Assembly: GCA_030824965.1 (NCBI GenBank)
Contig: JAPJQV010000001.1
Span: forward strand, 310,001-374,000
Direction: 5' to 3'
From: Micavibrio sp.
Lineage (GTDB): Bacteria > Pseudomonadota > Alphaproteobacteria > Micavibrionales > Micavibrionaceae
DNA length: 64,000 nucleotides
Shown in pieces: positions 50,074 through 58,385 of the stretch. The notes beneath the pieces were generated by a model that saw only the letters and a list, made by a program, of their open reading frames with translations, made no database searches and was not told where the DNA came from. Within the stretch, counting starts at the first letter, position 1, and each line of letters begins with the position of its first letter. A program made the position numbers and the translations under genes.

Positions 50074-50538
50074 ATGGAGACTATAACAGAAAACATACAA
50101 TCGCCCGTATTGACGGATTTCGAGAAACTGGCCGTTGAATACCGCTTGCAACATCGCTATCGAATGGCAACGCCACTTCAGGTTCTGCTTGGCGAGGCAG
50201 AAAAAATCGTCAAGGCTCTTGATCCTTGCTCTGTTATGAAATCGAGCTTCGAAACGAAATTGATGTCCGGCGATCCGGTCGTCGATCTTGAAAACCGTCT
50301 TGCTCGCCAGGCGCAATCGCTCGACGGCGTCTATGCTCTGTTTTTACAGCTCGCTCAATATTCCTTGCATGAAGATGCCGATAAGGTTCCAGCCTATTTG
50401 CAATTTGCGCTCAAGGCGCAAAGCCAGTCGGCGTCGACAATCGACAAATTCCGACGCTTGCACGAAAAAAGCGTCAAAAACGCAGAACGAAAAGAAGAAA
50501 CGGCAAAACGAAAAGAAGAAAATGACAACTTGGACTGA
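50074..50538 (+). CDS. Hypothetical protein, 154 aa
   Basis: A 154-residue soluble protein starting at 50074 behind AAAAAAGGA. It is helical, with EKLAVEYRLQHRYRMATPLQVLLGEAEKIVKALDP, then NRLARQAQSLDGVYALFLQLAQYS and a charged tail, AERKEETAKRKEENDNLD. This pattern (a helical domain with LxRQAQSLDxVF) occurs widely in alphaproteobacteria ahead of a second small basic protein, as here. The function is not known. Its 3' end overlaps the next gene by 17 bp. Confidence 0.65.
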   Translation: METITENIQSPVLTDFEKLAVEYRLQHRYRMATPLQVLLGEAEKIVKALDPCSVMKSSFETKLMSGDPVVDLENRLARQAQSLDGVYALFLQLAQYSLHEDADKVPAYLQFALKAQSQSASTIDKFRRLHEKSVKNAERKEETAKRKEENDNLD

Positions 50539-50728
50539 TGAACGACGGGCAGCGCAGGCGGAAAGAATGCGTGCTTCAAAACCTTGGGAAAAAACAAACG
50601 GACCAAAATCGGAAGAAGGCAAAAAGCGCTCTTCGATGAATGCGCTTAGACATGGCCTGAACTCCCAAACCGTCAAAGACCTTCGCCGCATGCTGAAACT
50701 GCAAAAGGAATTTTTGAAAACTCTATAA
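50522..50728 (+). CDS. Small basic protein, 68 aa
   Basis: 68 residues from the ATG at 50522, with the A/G-rich end of the preceding gene as ribosome site. The sequence TDERRAAQAERMRASKPWEK, TNGPKSEEGKKRSSMNALRH and GLNSQTVKDL is a recognisable small-protein pattern in alphaproteobacteria (KPW..TGPKTxEGKxRSSxNALKHG). It is very basic and may bind nucleic acid. It overlaps the 154-residue gene by 17 bp and is followed by a hairpin and a tandem pentamer. Function unknown. Confidence 0.65.
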   Translation: MTTWTDERRAAQAERMRASKPWEKTNGPKSEEGKKRSSMNALRHGLNSQTVKDLRRMLKLQKEFLKTL

Positions 50729-50730
50729 AC

Positions 50731-50784
50731 CTCTCCCTTCTGGAGAGGGTAGGGTAAGGTAAGGTAAGGTAAGGTAAGGTAAGG
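50731..50784. repeat. Hairpin followed by (GGTAA)n tandem repeat
   Basis: CCTCTCC/GGAGAGG (about 50731-50749) forms a 7-bp stem, directly followed by a run of about six GGTAA pentamers to 50784. The stem lies 3' of the 68-residue gene and could end its transcript. The pentamer array is a simple tandem repeat that can vary in copy number by slippage. It lies about 200 bp before the mdh start. Confidence 0.75.
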
Positions 50785-50984
50785 GGCAATGGTACAGCTT
50801 GGTAAATTTATCAATACCGCCCGTCATCCAACCTTCTCCTGAACGGAGAAAGTTTTCTATCCGTGCACGCCCACATTCGCACCATGGTAAATCCTGCCTT
50901 AACCCTTTTTTGATGTTTACCGCCTATCAATATGGGTCTAATTTACCTTTCAGGATTTCAAACCCTTCAATCAAGGAACTCATT

Positions 50985-51938
50985 ATGTCTCGTAAAAAAA
51001 TTGCCCTTGTCGGCGCTGGTCAAATCGGCGGAACGCTCGCACTTCTCGCGGCCCAAAAAGAACTTGGCGATGTCGTGTTGATCGATATCGCGGAAGGCGT
51101 ACCACAAGGCAAGGCGCTTGATCTGGCGGAAACCACGCCTGTAATCGGCGTATCGGGCGCGCTGTCCGGCAGCAACGACTATTCCGCCATGAAAGGTGCC
51201 GATGTCGTCATCGTCACCGCCGGCATCCCACGCAAACCGGGCATGAGCCGCGACGATCTGATCGCAATCAATTCCGGCATCATCAAGACGGTCGGTGAAA
51301 ATATAAAAGCCAATGCGCCGAACGCGTTCGTGATCGTTATTACCAATCCGCTCGATGCGATGGTAGAAGTCATGCAGCGTGTGTCCGGTCTTCCGGCCGA
51401 AAAAGTCGTCGGCATGGCGGGCGTACTGGATTCTGCTCGTTTCCGCTATTTCCTTTCCGAAGAATTCGGTGTTTCCGTTTCCGATGTCAGCGCCTTCGTT
51501 CTCGGTGGTCATGGCGATACGATGGTGCCTTTGGTTCGTTACTCGACAGTCGGCGGTATTCCATTGCCTGATCTCATCGCCATGGGATGGTCGACGCAGG
51601 AGAAACTCGACCAGATCGTCCAGCGCACACGCGATGGCGGCGCGGAGATCGTCAATCTTTTGAAAACAGGTTCCGCTTTCTATGCGCCGGCGGCATCCGC
51701 TATCGCCATGGCGGAAAGCTACCTGAAAGATCAAAAGCGCGTATTGCCATGTGCGGCGAAACTTAACGGCGAATACGGTATCAACGGCCTCTATATCGGC
51801 GTGCCTGTCATAATCGGAGCCAAAGGCGTCGAGAAAATCATCGAGATAAAACTCAATGAAGAAGAGCAGAAAATGTTCGATCATTCGGTAAACGCCGTCA
51901 AAGGCCTGATCGAGGTCATCGAAAAACAGGCAGCATGA
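50985..51938 (+). CDS. mdh: Malate dehydrogenase
   Basis: 317 residues from the ATG at 50985, preceded by AAGGA; upstream in-frame codons (from 50799) have no ribosome site and no family similarity. It has the NAD-binding GAGQIGGTLALLA at the start, PRKPGMSRDDL (mobile loop with substrate-binding Arg), ITNPLDAMVEVM and the catalytic His in GGHGDTMVPL. This is the LDH-like MDH typical of alphaproteobacteria. A strong intrinsic terminator follows, so it is not co-transcribed with sucC. Confidence 0.96.
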   Translation: MSRKKIALVGAGQIGGTLALLAAQKELGDVVLIDIAEGVPQGKALDLAETTPVIGVSGALSGSNDYSAMKGADVVIVTAGIPRKPGMSRDDLIAINSGIIKTVGENIKANAPNAFVIVITNPLDAMVEVMQRVSGLPAEKVVGMAGVLDSARFRYFLSEEFGVSVSDVSAFVLGGHGDTMVPLVRYSTVGGIPLPDLIAMGWSTQEKLDQIVQRTRDGGAEIVNLLKTGSAFYAPAASAIAMAESYLKDQKRVLPCAAKLNGEYGINGLYIGVPVIIGAKGVEKIIEIKLNEEEQKMFDHSVNAVKGLIEVIEKQAA

Positions 51939-51963
51939 CGCATCTGCGATAGATAATTCAAGA

Positions 51964-51990
51964 AAGCGGTGCAAAAGCGCCGCTTTTTTT
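51964..51990 (+). terminator. Intrinsic terminator after mdh
   Basis: AAGCGG-T-GC loop GC-G-CCGCT stem followed by seven T (51984-51990), 25 bp past the mdh stop. Confidence 0.85.
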
Positions 51991-52051
51991 GTTGCCAAAA
52001 TTTGAGGAAGGATGATTAATTATAAAAAACTAATGAACAGGTTATGTGTAA

Positions 52052-53338
52052 ATGAGTTCGAATAAATTAACGAGATTTCCGGTTACGTTTCACGCCTATC
52101 TGCCTTTTCCAGAGTCGGATAGTGACGATATTGATGAAATGAAAGCGGAAGACGATTTCACTTATACATTCAACGGGCGCAGCCGTTATTTCAACGAGAT
52201 ATCTTATTATTACAACCAGCAGATAGTCGAAGCTCATACGAGAATATTGCAAGCCGATCAGAATTGTATTCTGGCTTGGGCGGATACGCTTTTTATTCCT
52301 CACGGCGAAATCAGGCAATTGCTGGTGATGAATGACAAGGAATGGGAAAAGTTCTGTGATACGGATGGAACACATTTGCCAAAAAGCCTGATTTTGAAAC
52401 TTGCCGACAGGATGGGCGTGCATCCTGCTTATTTTCAGCCCGTCGCTACGGATCCGCTTTATGCCTATTCATATACGATGCTTAAGGCTATCGCTTTCGT
52501 TGCTAAGGATGAGAGTTCGACGGAAGATGACAGGAATAAATCGCTTAAGGCCCTTGAAACCGAGCGGCAGAAATTCGAAGATTTCTCAAGGATGTATCCG
52601 CATGAATCCGCCTATATGCTGGCGGGATTCGCAAAGGCGAGAGAACTGACTTCCGGCATGATTATAAGCAAGGCCTTTCGGAGAGCGCATGCCAAGGATA
52701 TCGATATGGGTATCGACGAGTTAAGCTGCAGACTTTCCGCCGATGTGCGAAAAGAACGGGATTTCAAAACCGATTGGGCAGTGACACTCAACAATAAAAG
52801 AGAAACCATATTGAAAAGTCATGCCTCTATTTTATTCGACGATCCCGAGGATGCGTTGTCGAAAGTGATCGACCGTATGCGCAAAATTCAGGCAGGCGAT
52901 CCGAATAGTTTTGAATTTATCGTATGGGGTATAGGCGTAAGAAATAATCTGGTCGGTGTTTTAAAAGCTCCGAATTATCAGAGGCACGATATTTTAGACG
53001 TAAAGGTTTCAAGCGACTTTGAAAGAAAAGCCGATGAAATGTTCTGCCGTCCTGAAAGTGTTGAGGAAAATTTCTTTAACATGGTGAGCGACTATGTTTT
53101 GTCTTTGACTGAATTTGAAAAGCTCGATCATAAATGCTCCCAGATGGAAGCGATGGAAAAATCCTATCTCGACTGGAAAGACAGCCAGGCTGCCTTGAGA
53201 TGGCATATCCCGATGTTTGTGAATTACAAAGTCGCGGAACGCGTTTTAGGCGAAAGACAATTGCCGGGCAAAAGACCGTTGCTGGGTGTCCGTCACCAGA
53301 CCACCGTAACCGGCGCTGCGCCTCATAGTTTCAAATAA
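52052..53338 (+). CDS. Unrecognised protein, 428 aa
   Basis: I do not recognise this 428-residue protein. It is soluble, helical and rich in Tyr/Phe/Lys, with no export signal. Notable stretches are FNGRSRYFNEISYYYNQQIVEA (residues 30-52) and a DRMRKIQAGDPNSFEFIVWGIGV segment. It stands alone between two terminators (after mdh and at 53345-53369). In size and style it resembles the unrecognised pair at 30659-33390, but I see no shared motif. Confidence 0.65.
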   Translation: MSSNKLTRFPVTFHAYLPFPESDSDDIDEMKAEDDFTYTFNGRSRYFNEISYYYNQQIVEAHTRILQADQNCILAWADTLFIPHGEIRQLLVMNDKEWEKFCDTDGTHLPKSLILKLADRMGVHPAYFQPVATDPLYAYSYTMLKAIAFVAKDESSTEDDRNKSLKALETERQKFEDFSRMYPHESAYMLAGFAKARELTSGMIISKAFRRAHAKDIDMGIDELSCRLSADVRKERDFKTDWAVTLNNKRETILKSHASILFDDPEDALSKVIDRMRKIQAGDPNSFEFIVWGIGVRNNLVGVLKAPNYQRHDILDVKVSSDFERKADEMFCRPESVEENFFNMVSDYVLSLTEFEKLDHKCSQMEAMEKSYLDWKDSQAALRWHIPMFVNYKVAERVLGERQLPGKRPLLGVRHQTTVTGAAPHSFK

Positions 53339-53344
53339 CGACAA

Positions 53345-53369
53345 AAAACCCCGCTGTTGGCGGGGTTTT
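53345..53369. terminator. Bidirectional terminator between convergent genes
   Basis: AAAACCCCGC (53345-53354) pairs with GCGGGGTTTT (53360-53369) over a 5-nt loop; A and T runs flank it on either side, so it can act in both directions, for the 428-residue gene and for the minus-strand transglycosylase-like gene. Confidence 0.9.
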
Positions 53370-53375
53370 GAATTC

Positions 53376-54500
53376 TCAGGAGATGGTATAAGCGGGAGCG
53401 CCCATTTTATTGGCGGCCCATTCACCGACATCAGCCATGGTTTTGCCTGCGAAGACGGAGGCATTGGCGGCGGCGGCCTTTGGGAACATTGCAGCGGCGC
53501 TTGCATTTGGATTACGGGCAAGCTTTTCGTAGAAATCCTCTGCGCCTTTCGGACCAAGGAAATGCGCCATGTAAAGAGCGCCGGAATTGACCTGGAAACC
53601 TGCAACGTCAACATTTCTGTTGAGGTAATTCATGTTGTCTTTGGCAAATGACGCGCCCATCAGGGCCGATGCCATGGCGTTGTTTTTCAATGCCAGAAGC
53701 TGACCGCGTGACAGGTCATCGACATCAATGCCCATGTGGCGTTCCAACAGGTTCTTATGCTTGTTTGCAGTCGCAACCCATGTGCTGTCAAGAAACTGGT
53801 AAAGCCCGCCAGCCGAGCTGGTTTTCGCATGGGCGTGGGGATTGAAACCGCTTTCCTGCTTGGCTTTAAGAAGCATATATGTGCTGTCAACGCCAACGAT
53901 ACGGGATGCTGCTTGAATAGACCCAAGAACGCCTTTCTGATCGGCCAGTTGCTCGGCATTGGCCAGCGCTTTCGCGGAAAGCGGAGAACCTGCGCCAAGA
54001 CGGGCCTGACCGAGAATCCCCATTGGGTAGCCCGCCGCAGGCAGATTATTCGGATCGGCATACATGGATGAAAGTTTGTTCGACAATTCGCCGAGCGTGA
54101 TTTTTTTGCCGCCGAATTCGACTTCTGTATCTTCGAGACCCAGCGTTTTTACGAGGGTGGCAAATCCGTTGACAATATCGGTATCGGATGACAGGCCGTT
54201 TTGATCTGATTGGCCTTCGCGCATCAGCATCATCCATGTAAAGAGATCCATGCCTTTTTCCGGTTTTTTCGATACTTCGAAATCGGAAGAAGAAGATACA
54301 AATTTTTTCGCGAGATTGGCGTCTTCGGCTTCAACCTTGATCTTGCCTTGCGGAACATTCGCCCCGGCAAAAGTGGCAGGTTTTAAATGTGCGGAAACCG
54401 GCGATTTTTCGCCATTGGCATTATCCAAAACCGAACGGAAAAGTCCTAATGCGGAGTAGGGAGATAATTCGGCGATGTCAGTTTTATCAGCCATTTGCAC
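53376..54500 (-). CDS. SLT-type lytic transglycosylase-like protein without classical signal peptide
   Basis: A 374-residue protein with a C-terminal SLT domain: the catalytic Glu in KQESGFNP (E216-S217) and the SSAGGLYQF motif (228-236) are the classic lysozyme-like residues. An N-terminal region of about 190 residues of unknown fold precedes it. No Sec signal or membrane helix is visible (start MQMADKTDIAELSPYS). It should cleave the glycan backbone of peptidoglycan. The lack of an N-terminal signal suggests export by a specialised secretion system, or an action on other cells; that is inference. Neighbours downstream are a P60-like enzyme and a coiled-coil protein. Confidence 0.8.
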   Translation of the reverse strand: MQMADKTDIAELSPYSALGLFRSVLDNANGEKSPVSAHLKPATFAGANVPQGKIKVEAEDANLAKKFVSSSSDFEVSKKPEKGMDLFTWMMLMREGQSDQNGLSSDTDIVNGFATLVKTLGLEDTEVEFGGKKITLGELSNKLSSMYADPNNLPAAGYPMGILGQARLGAGSPLSAKALANAEQLADQKGVLGSIQAASRIVGVDSTYMLLKAKQESGFNPHAHAKTSSAGGLYQFLDSTWVATANKHKNLLERHMGIDVDDLSRGQLLALKNNAMASALMGASFAKDNMNYLNRNVDVAGFQVNSGALYMAHFLGPKGAEDFYEKLARNPNASAAAMFPKAAAANASVFAGKTMADVGEWAANKMGAPAYTIS

Positions 54501-54585
54501 ACCATCTAATCTTTGTTTTTATTTATTCATTAGAGTGTACTGTTAGAATCGATAAAAGTCAAATTTCGGAATAGTTTTTCGCAAT

Positions 54586-54610
54586 AAAAAAGGCCCCAAA
54601 AGGGCCTTTT
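54586..54610 (-). terminator. Intrinsic terminator after P60-like gene
   Basis: AAAAGGGCC/GGCCCCTTTT-type stem (AAAGGCCC with GGGCCTTTT) with A/T runs on both sides; on the minus strand it ends the transcript of the 54622-55707 gene. Confidence 0.85.
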
Positions 54611-54621
54611 GAAACAATGAC

Positions 54622-55707
54622 TTAACCAATGGATGGCGCGGGGCTGTGAGATGCCATTTGAATATTCGGGGATGTGACTTGCGCTAGTTTAACCATATCG
54701 GTGACAAAGAATGTCGTATTACCCTTGGTCTTGATCCAGTCGTCGAAATCGGTCATCGTGACGCCGGCGCCTGAACGGCTCTCAACGATGACAAGTTGCC
54801 CGTTACGTTCTGCGGTCATAACAACATGGTCAATACCATATTTACGATTGGCGTCGAAACCGGAGCGGGTTGCGCCCTTATCGGTTGAAATGACCATACC
54901 GGCCTGAAGCAAGCCTTTATCTTCCATCTGCATAAGATCTGATTTATTGATACGTTTAGTCCCGCCCACAATTCGGGATGCATTTTCGTATTGACCTTCG
55001 GATGTCGAATTTAATGTAGAAAACAATTTCGTGGTTTTGCCATTAAGATCCATATCGACTGCTTTAGCAAGCTGACTGATAAAACCGCTGCAATCAATTC
55101 GTCCGTTGCTACCTGTCCGCGAGCCCATGCCATAGGCAAGGTGATCCATTCTAGCAAATTTTTGCAGGACTGTTTCATTGATGCGGTCGCGTAAAGAGCC
55201 GTTTGAGCTATGTGTAAAGCCGGATATATTGTCTATCCCGCTTAAGTCGAAACTATATCCGCCGGAAGACTTTTCAAATTCCGCGTAGGTTTTGCCTGTT
55301 ACTTTTTCGATAAACTGTTTCGCAGGAGTGGTGTCAAATCCGACTGCTTCCGCAAGCTTGATAATATCGGCGATGCCAGATCCTTGGGCTACGCCGTTTT
55401 CATCCGCTGCATGCTGTCTAAATAAATGTGCCCAGAACAGCATGTTCGAAGAATCATCGGTATTTTGCTTTCCTTTTGCTTCGTCGCCAAAATTCTGAGC
55501 CAGCTTCGATTTCACGACTTCCGGCTCATCTTTAGCGGCGTTTAGGTTCTTGCCAGATTTCGGCAAAGTGGAAAGTGGAGATGCGGAGGAGGTGTAAACT
55601 GTATTGATCGCGTCGAAAGTACGGCCTTCAAAACCAATGGCTCCGCCGGGCAAGATATCATCTAAGCCTTTGAATCTGCTTTGTTCTTTACTGCCGATAC
55701 TAGCCAT
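54622..55707 (-). CDS. NlpC/P60-like peptidase without classical signal peptide
   Basis: A 361-residue protein with an N-terminal domain of unknown fold (about 1-185) and a C-terminal cysteine-peptidase-like domain. C206 lies in IDCSGFISQLA and H294 in YGIDHVVMTAE, followed by GQLVIVESRSG, as in NlpC/P60 enzymes that cut peptide bonds in peptidoglycan. No signal peptide is visible. It lies upstream of the SLT-type gene (minus strand) with a terminator between, so they are separate transcripts. Family placement rests on the Cys and His motifs only. Confidence 0.72.
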   Translation of the reverse strand: MASIGSKEQSRFKGLDDILPGGAIGFEGRTFDAINTVYTSSASPLSTLPKSGKNLNAAKDEPEVVKSKLAQNFGDEAKGKQNTDDSSNMLFWAHLFRQHAADENGVAQGSGIADIIKLAEAVGFDTTPAKQFIEKVTGKTYAEFEKSSGGYSFDLSGIDNISGFTHSSNGSLRDRINETVLQKFARMDHLAYGMGSRTGSNGRIDCSGFISQLAKAVDMDLNGKTTKLFSTLNSTSEGQYENASRIVGGTKRINKSDLMQMEDKGLLQAGMVISTDKGATRSGFDANRKYGIDHVVMTAERNGQLVIVESRSGAGVTMTDFDDWIKTKGNTTFFVTDMVKLAQVTSPNIQMASHSPAPSIG

Positions 55708-55788
55708 CTACACCCTTACTTTTTCAGTAATTATCTTATTTATTAGTTGGTTACCCAATCCTACCCTAAAAGGGAAGATGAGTCAAAA

Positions 55789-56631
55789 TCATGAAAAGGG
55801 ATTTAGATCCAGTTTTGTAACGCTGCTCCATGCGGAACTGGCGGTATTCACGACCGTATTTTTTGCTGCAACGGCAGTATCGACGGCGGCATCTTTGGCG
55901 GCGACGGCCGTATCTGCGGCGACATTGAAAGCATGGGTTACGCCTTTTTTCACTTCACGCAGGGTTTCACGTGTTTCCTTACCGGCGACCTGCTCGACCG
56001 CGGCGCCAAACTCCGCTCTTAAAATTTTACCTCCAAACTGTCTTGTTTCTTTACCTGCGATGGCTTCGACGGCGTCGCCTGCCGCATCGCGGGGATTATC
56101 AATGATGTGTTTGGCTGCGCTGCTAACGCTAGAATAATCGCTGTGACTGGTGGAAGACGTCTTCTTTACATGCTGTGCGGGCCTTGCTTTATCATCGTCG
56201 CGATCATTGCGTTCACGTTCGCGCTGGGCGGCAATTCTTACTCTTTCTTGTTCTAGTCTTTCCCGACGCTCAGCTTCAGCCCGGCGTTCCCGCTCTATCT
56301 GCCTGTCCTGGCGGTCGGCAGCACGTTGTTCCTGGGCTTCTTCTGCCCTGTCGCGCATACGTTCCTGATTGGTGATCACATATCTGAGAAGCTCTTTGGA
56401 TTTGTCGTTGTCGCTTTCTTCTTCGTCGATGAAAAGTTGCGGCTCCTGAAGTTTTTTAAGCTCATCGGACACGAAAGCAGTGGCATCGGGCGTCAGGTCG
56501 TTATTGCTTAAAAATTGCCCGATGCTGAATTTGTCGTTATGGTCAGTCAGGTTCTCGATCTCCATTTTATTTTCGTGGAATTGATCGCTTACCTTATTCA
56601 ATCTGGTGTTTATCTGAACTACCACCAACAC
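55789..56631 (-). CDS. Coiled-coil protein with Arg/Glu-rich helix, 280 aa
   Basis: A 280-residue protein with no clear family. A central region (about 115-170) is almost pure Arg/Glu/Gln/Asp (AEERRERLEQER-type heptads) and should form a long coiled coil. Before it lies an acidic segment (LFIDEEESDNDKSKELLR); after it, Ala/Thr/Val-rich repeats (VAADTAVAAKDAAVDTAVAA) and a duplicated AGKETR motif (two copies near 205 and 228). A weak hydrophobic start (MLVVVQI) is not a signal peptide. It may be a scaffold or a secreted effector; function unknown. Confidence 0.65.
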   Translation of the reverse strand: MLVVVQINTRLNKVSDQFHENKMEIENLTDHNDKFSIGQFLSNNDLTPDATAFVSDELKKLQEPQLFIDEEESDNDKSKELLRYVITNQERMRDRAEEAQEQRAADRQDRQIERERRAEAERRERLEQERVRIAAQRERERNDRDDDKARPAQHVKKTSSTSHSDYSSVSSAAKHIIDNPRDAAGDAVEAIAGKETRQFGGKILRAEFGAAVEQVAGKETRETLREVKKGVTHAFNVAADTAVAAKDAAVDTAVAAKNTVVNTASSAWSSVTKLDLNPFS

Positions 56632-56796
56632 ATCCTGTTTCTTGAATTAAGAGCATTTTACAGATTATTAAGTTAATGCTGCGTTAACATCATGCCTAAC
56701 CATCTCGAATATCCACAATTACGGGGTTTTTTTTATAAAGCGGGCATGTTAAACATTTCGGGAATTACACATCCATCCCGTTTTTAGGAATCCAAA

Positions 56797-58002
56797 ATGA
56801 ATATCCATGAATATCAGGCAAAAGAACTCTTGAAAAAATACGGCGTAGTCGTTCCTGACGGGATTGCTGCCATGACCGTTGAAGAGGCTGTCGATGCGGC
56901 CAAGAAATTGCCAGGTCCTCTATATGTTGTTAAATCACAAATCCATGCGGGTGGACGTGGCGCCGGTAAATTTAAAAACAATCCTGAAGGCAAAGGCGGT
57001 GTACGTCTTTGCAAGACAGTCGAAGATGTAAAAGCCGCTGCCGAAGCGATGCTTGGCCAGGTTCTGGTTACAAAGCAAACAGGCGACGAAGGCAAGCAGG
57101 TTCAACGTCTTTACGTTACTGACGGCGTGGACATTAAAAAAGAATATTATTGTTCTGTCGTTCTTGACCGCGAAACATCGAAAGTAACATTTATGGTATC
57201 GACCGAAGGCGGTATGGATATCGAGGAAGTGGCTGAAAAGCATCCTGAGAAAATCCAGCACACTGTCATCGATCCTGCGGCAGGCTTTCAGGGCTTCCAT
57301 GCCCGTAAACTTGCCTTTGCATTGGGCCTGGAAGGCGCGGCGAACAAAGCGGCGGGTAAATTCTTCTCATCCATGTACAAAGCATTTACCGAACTGGACT
57401 GCTCGACAGTTGAAATCAACCCTATGATCGTAACAGATAAAGACGAGATCATGGCACTGGACGCTAAAATCAGCTTTGATGAAAACGCGCTGTTCCGCCA
57501 TCCTGATGTGGCTGCAATGCGCGACGAATCCGAAGAAGATGAAAAGGAAACTATTGCAAAAAACTTTGACCTTTCTTACGTCACTCTCGAAGGCAATATC
57601 GGTTGTATGGTCAACGGGGCAGGTCTTGCGATGGCGACAATGGATATCATCAAGCTTTACGGCGGTCAGCCTGCGAACTTCCTCGATGTCGGTGGCGGCG
57701 CCACGAAAGAGAAAGTGACGCAAGCTTTCAAAATCATTCTTTCCGACAAGAACGTCAAAGGTATTCTAGTTAACATCTTTGGCGGTATCATGCGTTGCGA
57801 CATCATTGCTGAAGGTATTATTGCTGCCGCTAAGGAAGTCTCTCTAAGCGTTCCATTGGTCGTACGTCTTGAAGGCACGAATGTCGAACTGGGTAAAGAG
57901 ATTCTTTCGAAATCCGGCCTGCCAATCGTATCTGGTGATGATCTTGCCGATGCGGCCCGCAAAATCGTCGATGCGACGAACAATGCCGCAAAAGCCGCTT
58001 AA
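56797..58002 (+). CDS. sucC: Succinyl-CoA synthetase beta subunit (ADP-forming type)
   Basis: A 401-residue ATP-grasp subunit of the TCA-cycle enzyme. It begins MNIHEYQAKELLKKYGV, then VKSQIHAGGRGAGKF, the Mg/nucleotide region LDCSTVEINPMIVTDKDEIMALDAKI, and the CoA-ligase domain GNIGCMVNGAGLAMATMDIIK with NIFGGIMRCDIIAEGI. The partner sucD is 2.7 kb away (60738), separated by a NIPSNAP gene and by a minus-strand gene. A GC palindrome follows the stop. Confidence 0.97.
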   Translation: MNIHEYQAKELLKKYGVVVPDGIAAMTVEEAVDAAKKLPGPLYVVKSQIHAGGRGAGKFKNNPEGKGGVRLCKTVEDVKAAAEAMLGQVLVTKQTGDEGKQVQRLYVTDGVDIKKEYYCSVVLDRETSKVTFMVSTEGGMDIEEVAEKHPEKIQHTVIDPAAGFQGFHARKLAFALGLEGAANKAAGKFFSSMYKAFTELDCSTVEINPMIVTDKDEIMALDAKISFDENALFRHPDVAAMRDESEEDEKETIAKNFDLSYVTLEGNIGCMVNGAGLAMATMDIIKLYGGQPANFLDVGGGATKEKVTQAFKIILSDKNVKGILVNIFGGIMRCDIIAEGIIAAAKEVSLSVPLVVRLEGTNVELGKEILSKSGLPIVSGDDLADAARKIVDATNNAAKAA

Positions 58003-58026
58003 GTTGAAAACACATAACTGAATTTT

Positions 58027-58050
58027 TTATCCCCGCGAAAGCGGGGATAA
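58027..58050. repeat. Intergenic palindrome TTATCCCCGC-GAAA-GCGGGGATAA
   Basis: A perfect 10-bp inverted repeat with a GAAA tetraloop after sucC, of the same kind as at 45111-45131. It may stabilise or attenuate the sucC transcript before the NIPSNAP gene. Confidence 0.65.
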
Positions 58051-58070
58051 TATTTTTAAGGAGCATAGAA

Positions 58071-58385
58071 ATGATTATCGATCACCGCACATATAATATC
58101 GTCCCGCGCATGATGGGCGAATATCTGAAAATCTTCGAAGAATTCGCCATGCCGGTTCAACGCCGTCATTTAGGTGAGCCTATCCTGTTTACAGTAACGG
58201 AAATCGGACAACAGGATCAGGTCGTTCATTTATGGGCCTACGAGGATTATGCCGATCTTGAAAAACGCCGCGCGGCACGGAATGCGGACCCGGAATGGAA
58301 AATCTACATGGAGAAATCCAAAGGCCTTGTTCTATCTCAGGAAACCAAGCTAATCCGGCCGACAGGTTTTTCCCCGATCAAATGA
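58071..58385 (+). CDS. NIPSNAP family protein
   Basis: A 104-residue dimeric ferredoxin-fold protein: DHRTYNIVPRMMGEYLKIFEEF and HLWAYEDYADLEKRRAARNADPEW are typical of NIPSNAP proteins, small dimeric alpha+beta-barrel proteins of unknown substrate. It follows sucC by 68 bp with a good ribosome site (AAGGAG). The stop is adjacent to the stop of the convergent minus-strand gene (58386). Confidence 0.88.
   Translation: MIIDHRTYNIVPRMMGEYLKIFEEFAMPVQRRHLGEPILFTVTEIGQQDQVVHLWAYEDYADLEKRRAARNADPEWKIYMEKSKGLVLSQETKLIRPTGFSPIK

Noticed and set aside
50753..50784. Short array mistaken for a CRISPR
   Set aside because: The units are 5 bp without spacers; it is a simple tandem repeat.
50967..51998. 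343-residue minus-strand open frame
   Set aside because: Antisense of mdh; its Asp/His/Arg-rich composition follows from the codon use of the real gene.
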